Positions 55,901-64,000 of a stretch of DNA of 64,000 nucleotides are shown in pieces. The stretch is from assembly GCA_002633025.1 (NCBI GenBank), contig NMRB01000448.1:71936-135935 (forward strand). Reading direction: 5' to 3'. Positions within the stretch are counted from its first letter, which is position 1. Every line of letters starts with the position of its first letter. The position numbers and the translations under genes were made by a program. A model generated the notes under the pieces. It did not search any database and was not told the origin of the DNA. It saw nothing but the letters and a program-made list of their open reading frames with translations. This DNA comes from Notospermus geniculatus (taxonomy: Eukaryota > Nemertea > Pilidiophora > Heteronemertea > Lineidae).

Positions 55901-58900
55901 CTCATCAGGGCCAATAATGCTGTGGCTTCGGCCCTGACAGAAAAATCTAATACAAACCAACGGGCTATACTGTAAACCGTGAAATTTTCCTGGCACTAAA
56001 TGTTCACGATTTTGGGGGTCTGCGAATTCGAGAAGAATAATTTTCGCGATTGGAAACCTTCAGCTTCAAAAAATCACAGGAACCAATGATTTTCGCTTGA
56101 TTTATGTTCGCGTTTTGACCCTCTAGCGCAAAAATAAAACGCACACGAAAATTTCACGGTTTACAGTCATTTTGTTATGTTCACCAAAACTTACCAGAAG
56201 CTTGAGGTGTATCCTCGCTGAACTCGAGTTCCGAATCATCAGGACCCTGACTCTTGCTGCTGATGCTGAGGTCATCTTGGTCGAGCTCCAGCAGACGCTC
56301 CGCTTGTTTCTCATCCGTGTCGGACGCCAGGACGTCTGTGCTCCACGCGTCGCTGGCCGTCTCTGAGACTTCAGATACCTGTAATAGGATATTCTACAGG
56401 GACATAAAACAGCCTGGCTTTGGCGATAGTTCAATAAAGTGTCTGTCTGTTTTGAAGACTTCTCTTAAGTAATTTTTGTTCATTTTTCATAATCATGATG
56501 AAATGTCCTCTTTCAGTTTATTCCATATTTTACACTGCACCACTGAATGTCTCGTTGAGTGTGGTTTTTAGACCCACCCACTGCTCCCACATGGTCAAAC
56601 ACAGATATACAGGTATTCTAATGGCGAGGCCACAGCTGACTTTTTTGTATTTGGGGGCATCTGGCTCTCTGGGGGGGGGGGGGCAAGACNGGGCAAAACT
56701 GCACTCTTCATTTATGCACCCATAGCCAGGGGACACCAAACACATCAGTTAAAATCTCAACTTACTTCCTGTACGCCGAGCAAATTGGACCGCGCCATCT
56801 CCTCCGCCACTTCCTCCAGTCTGTCCAGCTGATTTGCCTCCGGGGGTTCCGAGTCGCTCGCTAAAACATCCGTGCTCCACGTGTCGCTGACGGTCGATTT
56901 GATTTCATCTTCTGTAATACAAGAGTGGAAACAATCACAAACGTTGGAGGGCAGCATTCGGACCAGAATCTAGAATATGTGACCCGATCTAGCAAAAGTA
57001 GGCGCATGTCGCAACCGAGGAAGGGTTAACGGCCTTTTTACAACACAATAGCTGAAATGTACGTCTCTGCAGGTGGACAACAGTAGTGGACAGCAGTGAT
57101 AATAGTTGAGTAAACTGATGACCAATGATGATCACTTGCGACAAGCACCTGCTTTTGCTGAGCAGGTCACATATTTGTGAGGCGGTCTACGAAAACCGGT
57201 CGGATGTCGCGTTTGAGGAAAGTGTTAATGGCCTTGCTGAACCTGCACATTTCAATAGCTGAAATATACTATGTAACAGTAGGTAAACAGTAGCAGATCA
57301 ATGCGCAGGCAGTCTGACAGCCCTTGTTGATCATTCAGTGACATCCAATGGGTTTTCCTAGACCGCCACACATATAGCCTAGTCTCAATTTTTATGATCC
57401 AACTTACTTTCCAGTTCATTCTTGATGTCAAACTTCCCAAATCTGTCGGTCACATCCTCGCGATTTCGTTTCTGAACCGTAACCGGCAAATCTGGCACGC
57501 GGCGTGTTTCCCTTTCTTCTCGCTCTTCCATGCTTTCTGCTTGCGAGAGCTGCGACAGCGGCGTATCACGCCCGCTGATACTGGGCGTGCCACGACCGCT
57601 GACGTTCGCCGACATCATATCTGACAGGTTGTCGTTGTNACCAATAGGACGTGATGCGGAAGCAATGCCGAAATGACACATTTGCTTCCCGAACCCTTCC
57701 TAATGTTGTCGGCGCTCTAGTGGACGCCACCCTTTAGGATGCGAGAAAATTTTGACAGAAGATGCCATCTGCTGGACTCCAGGGTAGATGAGTTAACTCT
57801 TTTGCTACACACTGCAACTGTATAGAGAGCAAACCATTGTGCAGTGGGCTCCATTCTTGTTTATCTGGTCCCAGGTTTGAGCAGAAGTTTTCAAAAATCC
57901 TTGGGAATAAATTGGAAAGAATTTGAAGAAAGATTCTTCAGATGGTCGATGGGAACCAACTTTCTTCAAACATTTTTCAATTTGTTCCTTAGGACATGAG
58001 AAAACTTTGACAGAAGACGCCGTCTGCTGCAGAAGACGCCGTCTGCTGCAGAAGACGCCGTCTGCTGCAGAAGACGCCGTCTGCTGGACTCCTGGTTGAC
58101 GTCAGGGAAATTCCTATCTAGGGATACAGATACGCCTGCTCACCTTCAGAGACAGCTTCAATGTTATCGCTCGTATTCCCGATGGAGTCTTCTTGGTCAT
58201 GTGACAAGGAGAACCGTGTCCGTTTTTCCGTGACCTCCGGCTCCTGAACAATCTCCTCATTTCCCGGGTAAATGTTTTGTGTCGTTTTACGCGTTTCTAC
58301 GCCCTCTTGTTCCAAAACCTGAAATATAGACCGTTCTCAAATTGACGTAAACGGCAAAGATATGCACACTTCTGCCGAAATATCAACCACAACCTCGGTC
58401 TGAAACTGAATGGAGGGACACCAGTCACGGCTGCCAGCTATTGCAAGAAAACCTGAAAATAACTGCGTAGCACCCACCTTCAGTTCGCCGAGCATGCCAG
58501 GACAATCGGCCGGCGCCTCCATTGGAATGACTAAAACATCTTCCAACGTGTTGGCGTCAGTGTCACTGAGGTCATCGCCGTTGTCGTCAGGGACCGTCAA
58601 GTTAGCACCACGTTTCTTCTCTTTTTTTTCTGAAAAACACGATTATTTGATGACAACCAAAATGCTATGGGGCGAGCACCGGTTTTTCTCACACCTCAAG
58701 TAAATTTCTGTGGATGCCATTGGCCAAATCCTGTCACATGATCTCCGAGAATTTCGATATGTCCCCCTCTGACATCACCAAACATGGAACATATCGCGAT
58801 ATGTGCCATGTTTGGTGGCGTCAGAGGGGGACATATCGCGATATGTCCCACGGCTGAGTCTTATAGTCACAAACGTGGGACATATCGCGATATGTCCCAC

Positions 58901-61900
58901 GGCTGGGAAAACTGTATTCTTTTATTCACAAAACCTTTCTCTGCACCATCCCTATAATGGACTTCCGGTGTGAGATAAAAAATTTTGCCCAAAATAGAGG
59001 GAGACATAGCGCATGTCCCCCCGCTGGGATGATATGTCTCCCTCGGCTTCTCCTCCGGAGACGTATCGTCCCAGCGGGGGGACATTCGCTATGTCTCCCT
59101 CCATTTCGGGCAACATTTTTCTATTGCCTCGATGAGTGTTCTGGTGTCACAGCTGTGATCAAGATATAATTATTCACATCCACTGAAATAAATGGCATTC
59201 AAAGGCCATGGTTGACAAACAAAATCTAGGTCATGGGGTCAGTAACACAAAAAATATGCGATCTAGAGCATCCACTCATATTATCGTGTACGAAGGATGA
59301 GTATTTCAGCCGACCTGAGCTCAGTCATAAAAAACTTGTCACTTGACGGCAGACGCCAAGCCTGAGTGAGCAGCCGACAAGGTATTCCTCCATTTTAATG
59401 ATTTCCAGGGAGAAATATTTGAAGAAACGTTCTTTATTTTAACTTCCTAAATGGAATGCCTTCAAATATCAATCAAAATTTCTCAACAATATATTAACAA
59501 AGCCAATTTGTGATGCTAGCTAGGTACATGTACCCCCTTCCACGGGGTAAAGTGAAGCATGGAGGTACCGGGTATTATAAAGACCTCCATGGTTGAAGCA
59601 ACAAAACAGAAGCAAGAGATTTCTGGTGGTTGGGAAATTAGTTGTGAATAGCACTTGCCCTGGTTTTACTGAAGGCAAGTCTGTGACCCAAGCCACTAAA
59701 AACCTATGGGTACATCTAACAGGACTATTCAAAAGCTGAAGCATTCTACAAACTCTTTTTAAGTGACATTTTCACACACTGTCTCCAATCCATTTGGATC
59801 GGTCAATGTGGTTATTACCCAAGCTATAGGCCTGTGCAATCCAGATAACGCTCCACTTCCTGGGAAGTATTAAAAGTTAAAGTTAAAGTTTGGGTTTATA
59901 GTGTGATATCAACAATGGTAGAGGTGTCATCCAACTTTCCACTTTAACCCCAGTCTATCCTGAAACCTTTCAGTAGAACTCAGATGAGCTGCTCATTCAG
60001 TGCTATAATCCGAGCATTTCCGACCGGTACCCATTTATACACCTGGGTGGAGAGCGGCCAGTGAGGCAAAGAGACTTGCCCAAAGTCTCACGCCCAGTGG
60101 GATTCGAACCCGGGACCCTCTGACCACTAGTTGGAGGCCCGGACCACTACACCACCATGGCTCCTCAATAGTCTGGCTGCCACAAAGCATACCTGACTTG
60201 ACATCACATGAACTCCACCACCTCGGTGCACTGGGTGGGGTGAGTTAATTAAGGCTAAGAGACTTAACCAGGTCTGACATTTGGGATCAAGTCATGAGGT
60301 CATAGACCAGAACTGGTCCATTGTTATGAAGTGGATAAGCTTGCTTATGCCCGCTGTACACGATCAAATTTTTCATCCATTTTTGGGAAATTCAGATTCC
60401 CGGCCTATTAGGGCTTCACTGTATAAACCCGCATGTAGGCCTTTATTGAGCATATTTAGAAAATTGGATGAAAAATTTGATCGTGTAAAGCGGGCATTAT
60501 ACATCACAGGAGGGATATTTCAACACTACTAGATCCACTGATAAATAACTTTTGTTATTCTTACCTTTAAGAAGTGTTACTCTCATTGAATCCCCTAATA
60601 GATGGTAGTAAAGGGCTTTAGGATTACAAGCGTTCGATGCTAAAGATATTGACATTATGTGCCCCGGTCTGTGAAAACCCAGCCAAAGTCGCCAGGGAGT
60701 GACATAGGCCTTGATCATACCTACCCTTCATTGCACAATCGATAAGGCTTTATTTGCCACCAACAGACCGTTGTTTTTTCATTGTGATCAGACTCCAATC
60801 ATAACCTATTAACCCTGCGATGTTCAGTGACTTTGGCCGGGTGTTCACAGACTGGGTCACATATTGCCTATCGGCCTAGAACATCCAAAACACGGGTCGA
60901 TTTCAACAACACGATGCAAAAAGATGACAAGTGAAGTTTTGTGCTTCTGTGAGAAAAACTTGCACCACAGTACATGTATATTTCAGTTTTTAACAAAAAC
61001 ACCACATTTCTTTGCAACGCTTGTAAGAATCAACTATAAAATTCCCAATACTCACCTCTGTTCGTCTTTTTGCCACCAGAGGGAGTACCAGGCGGCGTAT
61101 GTCCTGGCGAAGATGTCGGCGTCAACCCAGATGTGCTCTGGTGTATCAGGGATGCTGGGAGGCCAGTGAGGAGGGCCTCAAGTTCCTTCTTATCTGGGTC
61201 GTTCTCATCCATGTTGGCAGCAAGACCCCGCAGAAATTCAACCTGAATCGACACACTATTTCCTTAAAGGCCTGGTAAAATAGACAACTGTCAAATTCAC
61301 AGATCTGCGCACTTCCGCCGAAATCTCAACCAGAACCTCGATCTGAAACCGGTGACGTGACGCAATCCATGATTCAGCAATGGTTGACCCTGGTGCAACG
61401 TCTTCGAAGTCACTGTGCTGGGGTTGTCTGCGTCACGTCATTCAGCTTCAGACCGAGGTTATGGTTGAGATTTCGGCAGAAGTGCGCAGATCTTTGTCGT
61501 TTACGTCAATTTGAGAATGGTCTATAAGTTGTTTGTTTGGTCACCCTTTTCACAAATATGTAGCACGGTCCATTTTTTACAAGAAGGATCATATTCATAA
61601 GTATACTTTTTACTCACCAGGTTTTGAAGTTCCGTGGGGGGAATAAGGACAGCAGTACGGGAGACCCCCTCCAGCTGAATATGGGGTGCAGGGGGGTTCT
61701 CCGACAGGGGTCCACTCAGCATAGAGTCCAATAAAGATGACATGCAGTCCTGCAAAATGGATGGAAAACTGAAATTCACAACAGGGCATGGAAATATTGG
61801 TTTCTTTGTACGAGGGCCATTGTTAAAACCGACTTGAGCAATGAGAGAGACTTTACTGCTGTTTTAGTGGTAGCAGCCGCGAGAACGTCACAAAATTTGA

Positions 61901-63915
61901 CATCACAGACGCAAGTCATGGTCAGGTCTCCACGTCATTATGGACGACATTGCGTCCTGCAATTCTTCTCTGTGACGTCAGATTTTGTGACATTCTTGGA
62001 CTGCTAACTGGTGGGGCCTCGGACGGCAATAAGTCTCCAAATGGTAAATCCTTGTTCAGTGCTAGAAAAGTGGCTGTTTTCATCGCCATTGGCTACAGGA
62101 TTTTCCCATTTGGCTATAAAGGATTTTGTCAATTTCGCCATTTGGCTACAAAAATTCCTTGATTTTCACCATTTTAATCGCCGTAAGTCCTTTCTATTTC
62201 CATTGGCAGTATCTCAATCATAGATATTTGGCTATGAAATGTAGACATTTAGCCAAACGGCTACCTTTGAACAACTGAACTTTTTGAGCACTGTATTGTT
62301 AAACGTTTTCGAGGGCCTACATGTAACTGGGCCGTAGGGAAAATTTTCATTATTATTAAAGATTCACTTACCCTCTCAAACTTCCCATAGAGATCCATCA
62401 GCTTCGGGTCAATATCCTCCCACTTAGTGATGGCCAGAACTTGCAGAATCTGAGCCACTTGCATCAGATTATGCCGAGCGATGTAACTAATGGACACATC
62501 TGACGTAATACCGTACGGTTCCGGGTCGCAGATAGCGGGACAGATGAAGAACGTGAAGACAAGATCGGCACACATCACTCGCGCTGCAGCAGCATCTGTT
62601 TTCTGCGACTTCGTTATCGCCCGATACAGCTGTGATGCAATCCACATCAAACTCTGCGGGAAGCAGTACATGTTCCGTTTTATACTGTTGATAAACCGGT
62701 TGGTTAATAAGACCAATTTGTTTATCGTAACAGCACGGTATTCCGCAAGTTTCTGCTGGTATGACTCGGTCCCCGGTTGCCCGAACCGGCGTAGCCGTTC
62801 CGCTTGTGGGAACCGTATCAGCGCTTTATCTGGATCAGTGTCATAAAACCACTCGTCCTCCATAAGTAGACGCATTATTGGGTTATGGAGCGTCGCCGTC
62901 AGGAACAGTTTCGCAGAAAATAAACCCTCGTTCATCAGCTTGTAGACTTTACTAAACGCACAAGATCCTTTCCGCAGCAGACGATGTGGGTTATCGTGCG
63001 TGACGAGTTGCTGATCAATTAATTCCTTCAGAATTTTTAAGACGTAACGTTCGTCATCCTGCATGACACACAAACCGTACACAGACACCATCGCTGTGCT
63101 CACAATTGCTAGCATTTGCTCGTAACTCTGTTTCTCACCGAGAACTAAACACGTCGCGACCAGTTTGGGACTCGCGCGGAATTTCCGCAGGAAGTCCCCG
63201 AACTTCTGGTCATGGTAACTGAGGTATTTGTAGCCATCGGTGAAGCTGATGGTCTCTTGGACATTGGCCTGGTGGCAGCATGCCGAGGATCGGGCATCAG
63301 TTCCAGTCGTGAAAACGAGGCTATCGAGATTGGAATGTTGAAGATGAGCAATGAATGCCAAATGACACAACCTTTCTGCCGTTTTTATCACCTGAAGAAA
63401 ACAACATTAGTAAGTAAGCAATGCAGACGTTTCAGAATATCATGCCAATGATCCCCACCTCTGGCACTGTACAGGTTTAAACTGTTGGATATTTCTCCAA
63501 ATATACACTGATTTCACATCTCGCAGCGCCCCTAGTAGAATTTTCAGTGGCCACTTCCGTTTTCAACCTCACTATCAGGAGTAAGGCAATATTTCCTAGA
63601 TCGAGGTTGAAAAATACGTGTTGGTTCCCGATACCGCCGCCAGGGATCCATCCCCAGGTGGCGGGATTGGAAACCAATGTGCGCAATTCAATCTCGATCC
63701 AGGAAATTTTTGCCCGTACTCCTGGTAGTGAGGCTGAAAACGTTAGTGGCGGTCGAAAATTCTACCAGGGGCGCTGCGATCGTGCGAGATGTGAAATCGG
63801 TGTATTATCGTACCTGCTCATTCAGCTGTTGCAGTTGTTCCTTTTCCGCGGAAACAAACAGCCGTTCCTGCTTCAGGTGACGGATGAGGTCAAGGACTTC
63901 TTCACCACCAGCCAT
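47980..63915 (-). CDS. GAPVD1: GTPase-activating protein and VPS9 domain protein 1 (GAPVD1/RME-6/Gapex-5)
   Basis: Twenty exons in transcript order: 63814-63915, 62372-63391, 61618-61749, 61056-61242, 58478-58629, 58144-58318, 57408-~57638, 56766-56911, 56195-56378, 54935-55683, 54152-54301, 53418-53481, 52866-53000, 51946-52220, 51012-51166, 50375-50509, 49761-49951, 48986-49100, 48714-48852 and 47980-48252 (stop). About 1,570 residues; the human protein has about 1,460-1,480. The ATG at 63915 (MAGGEEVLDLIRHLKQERLF) matches the family N-terminus. A RasGAP domain comes first and a VPS9 Rab5-GEF domain last, joined by a long Ser/Asp/Glu-rich linker. The family acts at clathrin-coated pits and early endosomes to activate Rab5. 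All junction phases agree except exon 6 to 7, where an N at 57639 hides the acceptor. It is on the opposite strand to, and independent of, the neighbouring FN3 gene. Confidence 0.95.
48310..48400 (+). mobile_element. tRNA-like SINE head
   Basis: gtggcgtgatgcaaacatc, with a B-box-like gggttcgattgcc, in the last GAPVD1 intron. It is degenerate. Confidence 0.45.
48460..48663. mobile_element. TTAA-flanked MITE (ctcatctgccccctgg ends)
   Basis: ctcatctgcccc pairs with ggggcagatgag, with TTAA at 48456-48459 and 48664-48667. Related DNA lies at 45700-45735, 54680-54895, 57740-57795 and 57860-58100 (cagcagacgg-atcttctgtcaa core). Confidence 0.85.
49985..50205. mobile_element. MITE with tttcgcg-rich ends
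   Basis: actgtaaagcaagataattt and the gaaattttcctgcgttacagt region form imperfect ends; cgcgaaaattt words occur in both arms. Related to 55971-56167. Confidence 0.55.
50581..50870 (+). mobile_element. tRNA-derived SINE in a GAPVD1 intron
   Basis: A box tagcctagtggttatcacg, B box gggtttgaatcc, a full body and an acaagtacaaatac tail. Same family as 29970. Confidence 0.85.
51392..51787. mobile_element. Two adjacent MITEs of the tgtgaccc family
   Basis: tgtgaccctccaccacaaac pairs with gttttgtggtggagggtcaca near 51592. A second, tgtgacccgtgacagcaaaa, pairs with ttttgctgtcatgggtcaca near 51785. They abut head to tail. Confidence 0.75.
52320..52620. mobile_element. ccgccagagggta repeat containing an assembly gap
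   Basis: ccgccagagggtactttggg and the cggcggaaacc end are inverted. A poly-A run, 17 N (52550-52566) and poly-C interrupt it. A relative starts at 54378 (ttccgccagagggtaaaatg) and runs into A-rich DNA to 54640. Confidence 0.6.
53122..53308. mobile_element. MITE with ggagactt / aagtctcc ends
   Basis: Ends as named. The inner cgtcatgaaatttgacgtca pairs with tgacgtcaaattttatgacg, and ggccgcta / tagcggtc repeats continue. Same family as 25709 and 61844. Confidence 0.8.
53510..53615 (+). mobile_element. SINE 3' fragment
   Basis: gcaagtaaaagaccccatcc, then aggaacatgagtag and the ccagggccatta segment of the 29970 SINE body. The head is missing. Confidence 0.7.
53737..54100. mobile_element. Foldback element with gaacccgca ends
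   Basis: gaacccgcagaactacgcca pairs with the gcagtcatgcgggttc arm, and gtcagtgtaagacccg pairs with cgggtcttatactgac. Several acgtca words occur inside. It is non-coding. Confidence 0.75.
54680..54895. mobile_element. Degenerate MITE of the 48460 family
   Basis: aactcatctgcccccaggtt and the ctccatgggcagacgtgtt end are inverted. aaagaatttgaagaaacatt recurs in the family. Confidence 0.7.
55710..55962 (+). mobile_element. tRNA-derived SINE, 5' truncated
   Basis: Starts within the head (gattagcaagcggcaggtcc), then the full body to aaaaatctaatacaaacc. It lies in the GAPVD1 intron just before exon 10. Confidence 0.8.
55971..56167. mobile_element. MITE with ACTGTAAACCGTGAAATTTTC ends
   Basis: actgtaaaccgtgaaatttt pairs with aaaatttcacggtttacagt. 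Internal tttcgcg words are in both arms. Confidence 0.88.
56195..56911 (-). CDS. GAPVD1: GAPVD1 exons 8 and 9, with a duplicated WSTDVLASD motif
   Basis: Exon 8 reads VSDTWSTDVLASDSEPPEAN then LDRLEEVAEEMAR. Exon 9 reads TASDAWSTDVLASDTDEKQA then ERLLELDQDDLS. The acidic WSTDVL modules are known from vertebrate GAPVD1 too, so the internal repeat is old. They lie in the disordered linker. Confidence 0.85.
56985..57178. mobile_element. MITE of the tgtgaccc family
   Basis: tgtgacccgatctagcaaaa and the cttttgctgagcaggtcaca end are inverted. caggcgc / gcacctg are offset inside. Similar DNA is at 50218-50260. Confidence 0.65.
57639..57639. other. Ambiguous base at the 5' edge of GAPVD1 exon 7
   Basis: On the minus strand the frame ggt-Nac-aac-gac reaches this N without a consensus acceptor nearby, so sequence may be missing. 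Exon 6 leaves one base and needs a two-base start that is not visible here. Confidence 0.6.
58018..58085. repeat. Four tandem copies of a palindromic 18-bp unit
   Basis: The unit cagaagacgccgtctgct contains agacg-cc-cgtct dyad symmetry and repeats four times. It is an expansion of the cagacggc end of the 48460 MITE family, next to GAPVD1 exon 6. Confidence 0.88.
58328..58415. mobile_element. Half copy of the TA-type ttctcaaatt MITE
   Basis: gaccgttctcaaattgacgt through cctcggtctgaaactgaatg, directly beside the acceptor of GAPVD1 exon 6. The other arm is missing. Confidence 0.7.
58750..59110. repeat. Cluster of TATCGCGATA palindromes and two hairpins in a GAPVD1 intron
   Basis: acatatcgcgatatgt occurs complete at about 58833 and 58877, with a shorter form (catatcgcgatatg) at 58793. 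The flanks ccctctgacatcaccaaacatgg / ccatgtttggtggcgtcagaggg are inverted. A second hairpin at 58998-59100 has gggagacatagcgcatgtcc pairing with ggacattcgctatgtctccc around a ctccggag centre. Confidence 0.85.
60063..60172 (-). mobile_element. tRNA-derived SINE (second family), minus strand
   Basis: Reverse strand reads ggagccatggtggtgtagtg, a box-A-like region, then cccgggttcgaatcccac. The gacttgcccaaagtctcacg body follows. The fold is not a functional tRNA. Confidence 0.65.
60347..60488. mobile_element. MITE with tgcccgc / gcgggca ends
   Basis: tacacgatcaaatttttcat pairs with atgaaaaatttgatcgtgta. The outer tgcccgct / aagcgggca ends are flanked by TTA on the left and TTA on the right. Confidence 0.85.
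61283..61522. mobile_element. TA-type MITE in a GAPVD1 intron
   Basis: gacaactgtcaaattcacag and the caatttgagaatggtc end, with TA outside. The same family is at 28750, 35365 and 36811. Confidence 0.85.
61618..63391 (-). CDS. GAPVD1: GAPVD1 RasGAP-domain exons 2-3
   Basis: Exon 2 (340 codons) carries family-diagnostic stretches: NPHRLLRKGSCAFSKVYKLM, GLFSAKLFLTATLHNPIMRL, YCFPQSLMWIASQLYRAI and FFICPAICDPEPYGI, the last equivalent to the FLR-region motif of RasGAPs. Exon 3 adds LEGVSRTAVLIPPTELQNL, which aligns with the end of the domain in vertebrate GAPVD1. Confidence 0.93.
61844..62038. mobile_element. MITE with gagagactt / aagtctcc ends
   Basis: The inner cgtcacaaaatttgacatca pairs with tgacgtcagattttgtgaca. 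It is related to 53122 and 25709. After it, 62060-62270 has repeated ttggctataaa words. Confidence 0.75.
63506..63802. mobile_element. TA-flanked foldback in GAPVD1 intron 1
   Basis: cactgatttcacatctcgca pairs with gcgagatgtgaaatcggtg, and agcgcccctagtagaatttt pairs with aaaattctaccaggggcgct. TA lies on each side (63504-63505, 63803-63804). It ends about 10 bases from the exon 1 donor. Confidence 0.85.
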
Positions 63916-64000
63916 TGTTTAGGCCTCCTGGATGAATGTCAATGTCACACGACTGGAACGGAAGAAGATAAAATGTCAAAGTTCCCGTACATCATGATGA

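Overview
The window is animal nuclear DNA. Genes are split by gt-ag introns, two protein families are metazoan (ASB ankyrin/SOCS-box proteins and GAPVD1/RME-6), and small foldback transposons (MITEs) and tRNA-derived SINEs are everywhere. Frequent tacatgta and taggcct words, high polymorphism and the mobile-element style suggest a marine invertebrate deuterostome (echinoderm, hemichordate or lancelet). The species cannot be fixed from sequence alone. Runs of N at 2774, 3837, 13025, 15505-15510, 43245, 52550-52566, 56690 and 57639 show that this is a draft assembly.

Layout. (1) 1-3010, plus strand: two tandem paralogous genes for small secreted Gly/His-rich proteins. The first is only a 3' end. 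The second is complete, with four exons: signal peptide, Gly/His-rich segment, six-cysteine cationic domain and Gly/His tail. (2) 4435-12430, minus strand: intronless ASB-type genes in two tandem copies. Copy 1 has an intact gene (5912-7366) followed 20 bp later by a second ASB ORF broken by a 2-base insertion. Copy 2 has the second ORF intact (9675-11138), but the first is cut short by an internal deletion of about 0.86 kb and overlaps it. (3) 13085-39036, plus strand: a gene I do not recognise by name. It has ARM/HEAT-like helical repeats, three fibronectin type III domains and a long Ser/Pro/basic tail. Twelve 5' exons are present once, while all the 3' exons, including the stop codon, lie in two tandem units of about 9.0 and 8.0 kb. 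The first unit carries a 914-bp foldback element inside a coding exon. (4) 39040-47970: repeat-rich intergenic DNA with a duplicated segment beside an assembly gap, several MITEs and minisatellites. (5) 47980-63915, minus strand: an apparently complete 20-exon GAPVD1 orthologue, with an N-terminal RasGAP domain and C-terminal VPS9 Rab-GEF domain.

The genes show no common pathway. The secreted peptides look like effector or defence proteins, the ASBs would act as cullin-5 substrate adaptors, and GAPVD1 works in Rab5-dependent endocytosis. The most informative structural feature is the pair of near-identical 3' units (23257-32270 and 32369-40405). Their exons differ by substitutions and in-frame 3-base indels only, apart from the foldback. 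Their introns differ by many reciprocal transposon insertions, each with an empty site in the other unit. They are either two haplotypes assembled in tandem or a recent segmental duplication.
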